From positions 1 to 32,370 of the forward strand of contig WRLO01000035.1 in NCBI GenBank assembly GCA_009777575.1: a stretch of 32,370 bases of DNA, given 5' to 3'. Origin of the DNA: Candidatus Cloacimonadota bacterium. Lineage in GTDB: Bacteria > Cloacimonadota > Cloacimonadia > Cloacimonadales > WRIO01. Numbering within the stretch: the stretch's first letter is position 1; each line of letters begins with the position of its first letter. This document shows positions 15,219 to 21,520 of the stretch, in pieces. Under the pieces are notes generated by a model. The model was not told the origin of the DNA, ran no database searches, and saw nothing but the letters and a program-made list of their open reading frames with translations. The position numbers and the translations under genes were made by a program.

Positions 15219-15247
15219 CAAAATAAAAATCATCGTTTTATTTGCAA
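15219..15247 (-). promoter_or_regulatory. candidate promoter of the kor-mce operon
   Basis: Minus strand TTGCAA (15247-15242), 18 nt, TTTTG (15223-15219). One base off the TTGAC form at the -33 element. It gives a leader of about 30 nt with the GGAGG site. Confidence 0.4.
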
Positions 15248-15313
15248 GTGTTTTTTGAAAAATATTTTTTTGACCGCTTTTTGTATTGTTAATTACTATA
15301 AAAATTGTTTTCG

Positions 15314-15343
15314 TTGACATTTTTACTATTCTGAAAAATATTG
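15314..15343 (+). promoter_or_regulatory. candidate promoter of the PorV-like gene
   Basis: TTGACA (15314-15319), then ATATTG (15338-15343). The first ten bases and following pyrimidines (TTGACATTTTT) are the same as at 21460. The ATG at 15374 is ~30 nt downstream. Confidence 0.5.
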
Positions 15344-15373
15344 TTCTTTTAGTTAAAATATAGGACTTATACA

Positions 15374-16153
15374 ATGAAAACTTTTTTTATTTTTGTTTAT
15401 TTATTTATCGCTTTATCATTAAATGCGTTAGGTTTAGATTTAATCTCATCGCCAAATATTATTGCTTTAGGTGAAATTTATCTACTCTCTGACACTCCTG
15501 ATACTGCCTTCTATCAGCCAGCAAAAAGAAATGAGGGCATTTCTCTTAGTCATTCAAATCCTCATGGTTTTTGGGATTTAAATATTTTTCAGATAGCCTC
15601 TCAATTTACTTTATTCAATGAAATATTTACCGCAGGCACAATCTTCATGGACAACAATCAAATTTCTGATAAACTTTTTTATCTAGGTTATAATAAAAAT
15701 ATTAATAACCTTACTTTCGGAGCAAATATTAAATATTATAACCAATCTATACAGGGTTACGATACACTTGATGCTTTTACTTTGAATATTGGAGCAATAT
15801 GGACTATCAGAGCATTTAATCATGGATTAAGTTATAGCAATGTATCTCATACTTCTAAAGTGGGCATTGATTTGCCAACTCTTTTTAAGTATGAATGTAT
15901 GATTATTCCTTTCGATAAAACAAAATTTGCTCTTGCTGTAGAAAAAGAAAAGAATTTTGAGATGAGATATGCTTTTGCAGCTTCTCATAAACTTTCAAGT
16001 ATTATATCAATAAATTCAGGTTTTATTACTAATCCAAGCCAGTTTTCTGCTGGTTTTGTTATCTCAATTAATGATTTAGATATTTCCGTTGGAGTTAGAA
16101 CGCATGGACAATTAGGGTATACACAGGCTGCAGGTATTGCTTATGGGTTTTAA
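15374..16153 (+). CDS. outer-membrane beta-barrel protein, PorV/UPF0164-like
   Basis: 259 aa. Signal peptide residues 1-19 (MKTFFIFVYLFIALSLNAL). The mature N-terminus 'IIALGEIYLLSDTPDTAFYQPA' is a degraded form of the 'aLGGAyvAladD.sa.yyNPA' line of PorV/PorQ and UPF0164 barrels. It is followed by alternating-hydrophobicity strands ending in the aromatic 'AAGIAYGF' terminus typical of outer-membrane proteins. At ~240 mature residues it could form a small barrel. PorV is the T9SS shuttle protein, and two T9SS-type substrates lie downstream, but this protein is shorter and the role is only suggested. AGGA 8 nt before the ATG. Followed at once by the hairpin repeats at 16162. Confidence 0.7.
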   Translation: MKTFFIFVYLFIALSLNALGLDLISSPNIIALGEIYLLSDTPDTAFYQPAKRNEGISLSHSNPHGFWDLNIFQIASQFTLFNEIFTAGTIFMDNNQISDKLFYLGYNKNINNLTFGANIKYYNQSIQGYDTLDAFTLNIGAIWTIRAFNHGLSYSNVSHTSKVGIDLPTLFKYECMIIPFDKTKFALAVEKEKNFEMRYAFAASHKLSSIISINSGFITNPSQFSAGFVISINDLDISVGVRTHGQLGYTQAAGIAYGF

Positions 16154-16161
16154 CAACAAAA

Positions 16162-16185
16162 AGACTCTGCATCTCTGCAGAGTCT
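16162..16185 (-). terminator. terminator-like hairpin (copy 1), read on the minus strand
   Basis: 10-bp perfect stem with loop of four, followed on the minus strand by TTTTTGTTGTT. It lies 9 bp after the stop of the PorV-like gene. On the plus strand there is no U-tract, so it would end minus-strand transcripts heading into that gene. Confidence 0.5.
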
Positions 16186-16275
16186 CAATAAGGAGTTAAA
16201 AATTATGTTTGATTAAACTAATTTAAATCAATAAACTCAAGATTTTTATTATGTTACAAAAATATTATAAAAAAA

Positions 16276-16299
16276 AGACTCTGTATCGCTACAGAGTCT
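16276..16299 (-). terminator. terminator-like hairpin (copy 2), read on the minus strand
   Basis: 10-bp perfect stem, loop TCGC, followed on the minus strand by at least six Ts and AT-rich DNA. Second copy of the hairpin at 16162. Confidence 0.5.
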
Positions 16300-16400
16300 C
16301 AAAAGGAGAATCTCATAAAATGAAATCCTAAGAAAACATAAACAATAACTCAAAATTTTCATTATGTTACAAAAATAAATAAAAATTTTTAAAATTCATA

Positions 16401-16873
16401 CACTACTGACCGACTAAAATTAAAGACCTCTTTATGAAAAAATAACTCATAATAACTCTTTTATTTTCAAGATATTACATGAGAGCGATAGGGGAAGCAT
16501 ACAGGAGGGGAAAGAGAGTTGCAGATATAATATTGAAAAATAGAGAGATACAGAAGTAAATTTTTTCACTTATCCATAAGCTATCCACAATTTATTTTTC
16601 ATTACTGAGAGGCGGAACGCATACATGCGTTCCCTACGAGCCGACTAAAATCTATTTTATGAAAAAAAATCACCTAATTCACAAAATCTTGAAAAATTAA
16701 CTCCATATTTCTCCATTATAGTTAGTTTAAATCAATTTTAGTCAAAAATGTATCCCCTTTCATAAATTTCCGAGGCTTAGGACAAAACCTACCCCCTATC
16801 GATAAATATGTTCATAAAACATTATTATTTCAATAGTTACATAAACAAAAAACAAATTAATCGGTCAGTAGTG
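16401..16873. mobile_element. MITE-like non-coding element with 13-bp terminal inverted repeats
   Basis: CACTACTGACCGA at 16401-16413 is exactly inverted at 16861-16873 (TCGGTCAGTAGTG). The 473 bp between has no credible gene. It contains a direct copy of the sequence next to the left end (CCGACTAAAAT at 16410 and 16641, each followed by TTTATGAAAAAA), an inverted ATTTTAGTC at 16735, the 20-nt palindrome at 16614-16633, and two near-matches to DnaA boxes (16570-16578, 16581-16589). I see no target-site duplication (ttcata left, aaatac right), so insertion is not proven. Confidence 0.5.
16614..16640. repeat. palindrome with CTACGAG tail
   Basis: GGAACGCAT-AC-ATGCGTTCC (16614-16633), a 9-bp perfect inverted repeat, followed directly by CTACGAG. 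The same tail follows the palindrome at 27894-27910. Confidence 0.6.
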
Positions 16874-16894
16874 AAATACATATTATTTTTTCTA

Positions 16895-16923
16895 TTGACT
16901 TAATTACACATTTTTTTTTATTG
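16895..16923 (+). promoter_or_regulatory. candidate promoter of the partner-switching operon
   Basis: TTGACT (16895-16900), 18 nt, TATTGG (16919-16924) followed by CA. Leader of about 55 nt to the ATG at 16986. It lies just outside the right terminal repeat of the element at 16401-16873. Confidence 0.5.
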
Positions 16924-16985
16924 GCACAAAATAGAAACATTGAAAAGAATGATAAAATCTAAATAAATAAAACTGAGGTAAAACT

Positions 16986-17297
16986 ATGAACAACGATGAA
17001 ATTTTAATCACTAAAGAAACAGAGGGTGATAAAGTCAGATTTATTTTGAGAGGAAGGGTGAACATAAACAATTCTCCTTCACTTCAATTTGAACTAGACG
17101 AGGCAATGAGAAAGAATGAAATTAATATCGTCTTGAATATGAGTCAGGTCTATTTTCTTTCATCTGCTGGGATAAGAGTGATTCTTAAAATGCACAAGAA
17201 AACAACAGAAATTGGTGGTAGTCTCGGCATTGAAGACCCTTCTGAAAATGTCAGAAATGTTCTCGGCATGACTGCTTTAGAAGAAATGCTGGTTTAA
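16986..17297 (+). CDS. STAS-domain anti-anti-sigma factor (SpoIIAA/RsbV-like)
   Basis: 103 aa, a single STAS domain. The phosphorylated serine site is in 'YFLSSAGIRVILKMHKK' (S59/S60; the family has D/x-S-S/T-G). The strand-helix core 'GRVNINNSPSLQFELDEAM' is normal. Unphosphorylated, such proteins bind and remove a kinase/anti-sigma factor from its target; phosphorylation by the kinase turns them off. GAGG precedes the ATG by 7 nt. The stop codon abuts the ATG of the next gene, a phosphatase fused to a kinase-like ATPase domain, which is the expected partner. Confidence 0.92.
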   Translation: MNNDEILITKETEGDKVRFILRGRVNINNSPSLQFELDEAMRKNEINIVLNMSQVYFLSSAGIRVILKMHKKTTEIGGSLGIEDPSENVRNVLGMTALEEMLV

Positions 17298-19811
17298 ATG
17301 ATTTCTCTTAAAACGAAATTTTTGTCCATTTCGATTGCTTTGCTGATTTGCTTAGGTATAATTTTTGCAGTTTATTCGATCATAACCACTTCTGATTATC
17401 AACGATTGCGATTATTAAGTATCAGAAGAACCATAAAATATGAGGCAGCTAGAGCAAACAATGTGATTATGTTGATAGAAAGAAATGTAGTGCAATTAGC
17501 TACAAGTGGGCTTGTTTTCTATTTTTCGCAGTCATTGGAAATTGGTGAAATTTCAGCTTTGGAGTTACTCAGAAGTTTTCCAGCTGCTACCGGAGGTGGA
17601 TTTTGGTTTGAACCATATGCCTTCAATGAAAATACTCTCTATATGGGAATACATGCTTACCGCGATGATGAGACCGGTGAGGTTATTCTAGATTATATTG
17701 GCGATGATTATGATTATCACAGTTTAAATTGGTATAGAGATATTATTGATAAAGTTGAGTCCCCTTATCAAATTGTTTGGATAAAGCCTTATATTGATGA
17801 TACTACTAACATGCTTGTAATAACTGCTGGAGCTGGAATATTCAATATAGATGGAGATTTGATAGGGATTTCTATCATTGATTGGAGATTAGATGAAGTC
17901 ATTGAAGAGCTTACTTCTATTAAACCTACAGAAAATAGTATTGTTTTGATGTTTGACCCTGAACACAATCATGTAATCGCTCACACATATAAAGTTTCAG
18001 AAACCTTACCAAATATAACACCAATTGATACTAATAAAGTCAGAATACCAGGCACTATTGAATCTGCAAGTAGAACATGGAAGGAGGCTTATGATGTTGA
18101 TATTTCTTTTGTTATGATTGGCGATGTGGCTAATATCTCTTTGAGTAGGTCTATGAACAATCAATGGTATCTTTATGTTTACTCACCAATTGAAGAGATA
18201 TTTTTAGAAACAGCAATCAGAAATAGAACCTTTACTTTAACTGTTTTCTTGATAAGTTTGCTTATTCTTTCTATTGCGTATTCATTGATTACGAAATTTA
18301 TCTATCTACCTATAAAGAAGCTAACTTTTAGTGTTGCTCAAATATCTCTCGGAAATTTAGACATTACTACAGAAGTAACATCAAATGACGAGTTAGGTAT
18401 GCTTGCAAAAACTTTTAATAAAATGACCTCTGATTTAAAGACTTCAATGGATGCTTATACTAATGAACACACTGAAAAAGAAAGAATTAAAGCAGAACTG
18501 AACATTGCCGCAGAAATTCAATCGAGTATGCTACCCTATAATTTCCCCCCCTTTCCTGATAAACATGAATTCGATATATTTGCTACTATGAACCCCGCCA
18601 AAGAAGTTGGAGGTGATTTTTATGATTTCTTTTTTGTTGATAAAAACACACTCGCTATTGTGATTGCTGATGTTTCTGGCAAAGGTGTTCCAGCAGCTTT
18701 GTTTATGGTCATAGCTAAAATTTTGATTCAAAACAATGCTTTTGCCAATAAGAGACCTGCTGAACTTTTTGAGGCTGTTAATATTTCTCTTTGTGAAAAC
18801 AACGATACAGGTATGTTTGTAACAGCTTTTATGGGTTATTATGATATTTCTAATGGAAAATTTGTTTATGTCAATGCAGGACATAATCCTCCTTTGATTA
18901 TGAGTAAGCAATTTTACCACACTGAAAACAAAGATGATTTGGATTTTTCTGATATAGATTTTACTTACTTAAAATCAAAACCAAGCAATATTTTAGGATG
19001 GAAAAAAAATGCGGTGTTTAGAGAAGAAGAAATAGTTCTAGGAGCGGGTGATATTATCTATTTATACACAGATGGAATAACCGAAGCAATGAATCCTGAA
19101 TTAGAGCTTTTTTCTGAGAATCGTTTGCTTGATGTGATAAATAAAAACAAAGATTTACCTTTGATGGATATCTTAGCTAATATTAAAAAAGAAATCGAAA
19201 ATTATGCTGCTGGCACAGAGCAAGCAGATGACATCACTATGCTTGCTTTGAAAATTAATCACCCGGAACCTGTCGAAATATCAGATGATTTTAAAGTAAT
19301 AAAAGAAGATGTTATTGAGGATACAGTTCACATTGAAAATGAAAATTTATCGAATGGATTTGAGGACTTGAATCTTTCAACTTCAAGAAATTCTATTTAT
19401 TTAGAGGCTGATGTTCAAAATTTAACTAAAGCCTTTGATTTTATCAATGATGAGTTACTCATTTACAATTGTCCACAAATGGTTCAAAACAATATTTTAA
19501 TAGCTGTAGAAGAAGTTTTTGCCAATATAGTTGACCATGCTTATGAAATAGAAAACTCTCAAATTGATACCCAATATCTTACTTTAAGTATTTTTGTAGA
19601 ACAATCAAAAGTTATTATCACTTTTGAAGATTTAGGAAAACCTTTCAATCCTCTTGAAATACCTCCCCCTATTTTTAATGTCCCATTAGTAGAAAGGTCT
19701 ATAGGCGGATTAGGAGTCTATTTAGTCCAACAAATCATGGATAATATATCGTATAAACGCATAGATAATAAAAATATATTAACTTTAGAAAAAAATATGG
19801 ATAATGGGTAA
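17298..19811 (+). CDS. sensor PP2C (SpoIIE-type) phosphatase fused to an RsbW-like ATPase domain
   Basis: 837 aa. TM helix ~8-30; extracytoplasmic Cache-type sensor ~70-270 ('GGGFWFEPYAF', 'LNWYRDIIDK', 'IVWIKPYID'); TM ~311-333; HAMP ~334-385; short coiled coil ~388-412 leading to 'AAEIQSSMLP'. The PP2C domain (~420-655) has metal aspartates in 'EVGGDFYD' (D440), 'IADVSGKG' (D458), 'LYTDGITEA' (D592) and 'EQADDITML' (D644/D645). A linker precedes a C-terminal HATPase domain (~700-835) with an N box at 739-749 including N743, 'DLGKPFNP' (778-785) and 'GGLGVYLV' (803-810). It would both dephosphorylate and (as anti-sigma-like kinase) phosphorylate/bind the STAS partner encoded just before, in response to an external ligand. 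Start abuts the previous stop. Confidence 0.93.
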   Translation: MISLKTKFLSISIALLICLGIIFAVYSIITTSDYQRLRLLSIRRTIKYEAARANNVIMLIERNVVQLATSGLVFYFSQSLEIGEISALELLRSFPAATGGGFWFEPYAFNENTLYMGIHAYRDDETGEVILDYIGDDYDYHSLNWYRDIIDKVESPYQIVWIKPYIDDTTNMLVITAGAGIFNIDGDLIGISIIDWRLDEVIEELTSIKPTENSIVLMFDPEHNHVIAHTYKVSETLPNITPIDTNKVRIPGTIESASRTWKEAYDVDISFVMIGDVANISLSRSMNNQWYLYVYSPIEEIFLETAIRNRTFTLTVFLISLLILSIAYSLITKFIYLPIKKLTFSVAQISLGNLDITTEVTSNDELGMLAKTFNKMTSDLKTSMDAYTNEHTEKERIKAELNIAAEIQSSMLPYNFPPFPDKHEFDIFATMNPAKEVGGDFYDFFFVDKNTLAIVIADVSGKGVPAALFMVIAKILIQNNAFANKRPAELFEAVNISLCENNDTGMFVTAFMGYYDISNGKFVYVNAGHNPPLIMSKQFYHTENKDDLDFSDIDFTYLKSKPSNILGWKKNAVFREEEIVLGAGDIIYLYTDGITEAMNPELELFSENRLLDVINKNKDLPLMDILANIKKEIENYAAGTEQADDITMLALKINHPEPVEISDDFKVIKEDVIEDTVHIENENLSNGFEDLNLSTSRNSIYLEADVQNLTKAFDFINDELLIYNCPQMVQNNILIAVEEVFANIVDHAYEIENSQIDTQYLTLSIFVEQSKVIITFEDLGKPFNPLEIPPPIFNVPLVERSIGGLGVYLVQQIMDNISYKRIDNKNILTLEKNMDNG

Positions 19812-19924
19812 AGGAAATCATTCAGTATGAATGTGCTACGATAAGGATTCAGCCCCAGTATTTTACTTCCTTTGCATGACATAGTATAAGATAATAAAAA
19901 TAAAATATACAATAGGAGGATACG

Positions 19925-21430
19925 ATGTATAAGTATCTTGTTTTAGTTGCATTTATTACCATTTTTGTTTTTTTAAATGCACAACTCTTTGACGCTTTAT
20001 CTTTAATAAGCCAAAGTGCAATCACTCCTGAAGGAGATATTTTTTTAAGGACTAGTTATTTTGAAGCCCTTGACATTTTTGAGATTGAAGCCTTGACTTT
20101 TTCTCAAAACCAGACCTATAGTTCGGTATTCTCGATGTTTAATAACTTTGAACAACGAGCTATTGTTAAATCCCCTGATAGCGACTTAAATTTTATCGGT
20201 ATCAGAGCTGAGTCTGATTTTTTTAATTTTGTCATTCCATGGCAACTACAAAATCATCAAACAGAACAAACAAACCTTTATATCAGAGCAGGCGTTAGTG
20301 AAACAGGGCTTTTAGATGATGAAGTCCTTGATTTAAAATATCAATCTTTCGCATTGACTGAAACAAGTTTATGGGTAAAAATAGAAAATGTAGCAGCTGA
20401 TTATCCTTTCATGTCATGGAATTTAACAAATTTTTATGCTTATGGTGCTGTGGTAATAAAACCTGACACTGTCCTTGAAAATATAGACTGGGAAAATCTT
20501 GATTTAAGCGATTTAGACCTTTCGTTATTGGAAGATTTATCTGCATATGCACTGATTAATTTGAATATACCCCTTCTTTTAAATGCTGGATTATTTAAGG
20601 TTCCTTTATCTATCTTGTTAGATCCTTCAAGTATTGATTTATTCGATTTTCTACCCATTGGCTCAATTAATTCTTCTATAAATAATGGTGCTATGATGGT
20701 AGGAGTTGACTTTTCAACACTTGCCAATGATCCTGATTTTGGTGAATGGCCTAGTTTAACAAGCTCTCTCCTTGTGATACCTGTTATCATAAATATCCAA
20801 AATCCTTTGACCAATATCAATTTCAATATTGATATTGGTTCTCCTACTTTGGTTTATTGTAGTCCATACTCAGTTCTCAATCAAATAAACACTACCCCTC
20901 AAATAAATTTAAACTATGATACACCTTTGAGTAAATTGATATCATACTCTAATACAGGGGGATTTTATCCTATAGTCGCTGAATTTCGTGGTGATGGTTA
21001 TGTAATTAGAGGCATAAATGGAGAGAATAATTTTTATCAGAATGCTATATTCGCATTTAATCATTTTGAGCCTTTTGGAGACGGTCAATTTGTCTTTTCC
21101 ACTGATAATGAAAATTTCATCACTCTTGACTATTATGTTTCAGAAAATGATCAAACTATTCCTGCGAATGATGTTTATTTTAGCATCTTTCCAAATCCTA
21201 TTCGAGAAAACTTTTTTTCTCTTGATTTTAAAATGCCTGTCGTTTCGTCCACCAAAATAGAAATTTATAATGTCAGAGGCCAAAAAATGATTAACTATGA
21301 CTATACAACCTTAAACGATAATACTGCTTTGAAATTGATAATTGATGATTTTGCTAGTGGTATATATTTTGTAAGGGTTATTAATAACGAGTTTTCACAT
21401 ATTCAAAGGATTCTGGTTATAAGAAACTGA
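19925..21430 (+). CDS. secreted protein with T9SS-type C-terminal sorting domain, body unknown
   Basis: 501 aa. Signal peptide residues 1-19 (MYKYLVLVAFITIFVFLNA). The central ~390 residues are hydrophobic-strand-rich with Asp/Asn repeats ('LDLSDLDLSLLEDLSAYAL'), no recognised domain. The last ~80 residues form a Por-secretion tail: 'FSIFPNPIRENFFSLDF', 'TKIEIYNVRGQKM', then 'FASGIYFVRVINN' and 'RILVIRN'. It should be exported by Sec and then T9SS and attached to the surface or released. AGGAGG lies 5 nt before the ATG. It precedes the deiminase by 90 bp, but that gene has its own promoter. Confidence 0.85.
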   Translation: MYKYLVLVAFITIFVFLNAQLFDALSLISQSAITPEGDIFLRTSYFEALDIFEIEALTFSQNQTYSSVFSMFNNFEQRAIVKSPDSDLNFIGIRAESDFFNFVIPWQLQNHQTEQTNLYIRAGVSETGLLDDEVLDLKYQSFALTETSLWVKIENVAADYPFMSWNLTNFYAYGAVVIKPDTVLENIDWENLDLSDLDLSLLEDLSAYALINLNIPLLLNAGLFKVPLSILLDPSSIDLFDFLPIGSINSSINNGAMMVGVDFSTLANDPDFGEWPSLTSSLLVIPVIINIQNPLTNINFNIDIGSPTLVYCSPYSVLNQINTTPQINLNYDTPLSKLISYSNTGGFYPIVAEFRGDGYVIRGINGENNFYQNAIFAFNHFEPFGDGQFVFSTDNENFITLDYYVSENDQTIPANDVYFSIFPNPIRENFFSLDFKMPVVSSTKIEIYNVRGQKMINYDYTTLNDNTALKLIIDDFASGIYFVRVINNEFSHIQRILVIRN

Positions 21431-21459
21431 AATTATGAAATGATTAATTCAGATATATC

Positions 21460-21488
21460 TTGACATTTTTGCTTCAATAAATATTATG
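21460..21488 (+). promoter_or_regulatory. candidate promoter of the deiminase gene
   Basis: TTGACA (21460-21465), 16 nt, TATTAT (21482-21487), then GGCA. It satisfies both the general sigma-70 form and the window's TTGAC ... (T/A)T(T/A)TGGCA form. Leader ~30 nt. Confidence 0.5.
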
Positions 21489-21520
21489 GCACTTCTTTTA
21501 ATAAACATGGAGATATAAAC

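Larger units (their letters stand above)
16162..16385. repeat. 114-bp tandem repeat with a covarying hairpin, two copies
   Basis: Copy 1 starts at 16162, copy 2 at 16276. Each opens with a 10-bp hairpin (AGACTCTGCA-TCTC-TGCAGAGTCT; AGACTCTGTA-TCGC-TACAGAGTCT). Each continues with C-A-rich sequence, an (A)AAGGAG site and an ATG with only two more codons before a stop (ATG TTT GAT TAA; ATG AAA TCC TAA), and ends with a shared ATTATGTTACAAAAATA. One stem pair changes C-G to T-A between copies. On the minus strand each hairpin is followed by a T-run, as an intrinsic terminator would be. Confidence 0.7.

Noticed and set aside
15174-15374. 66-codon minus-strand frame upstream of korD
   Set aside because: It covers the promoter region between divergent genes and overlaps the korD start; no ribosome site.
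16570-16589. Two near-DnaA boxes (TTATCCATA, CTATCCACA) in an AT-rich gene-free region, as a possible replication origin
   Set aside because: Only two imperfect boxes, no dnaA/dnaN/gidA/rpmH neighbours, and the sites lie inside an element with terminal inverted repeats.
16911-16935. Possible sigma-54 promoter (TTGGCAC before the STAS gene)
   Set aside because: GG is present but no GC stands 10 nt downstream; the TTGACT/TATTGG pair explains the region better.
16154-16985. CRISPR array in the repeat-bearing gap
   Set aside because: Only two 114-bp units with diverged interiors, no regular short repeats and spacers, and no cas genes nearby.
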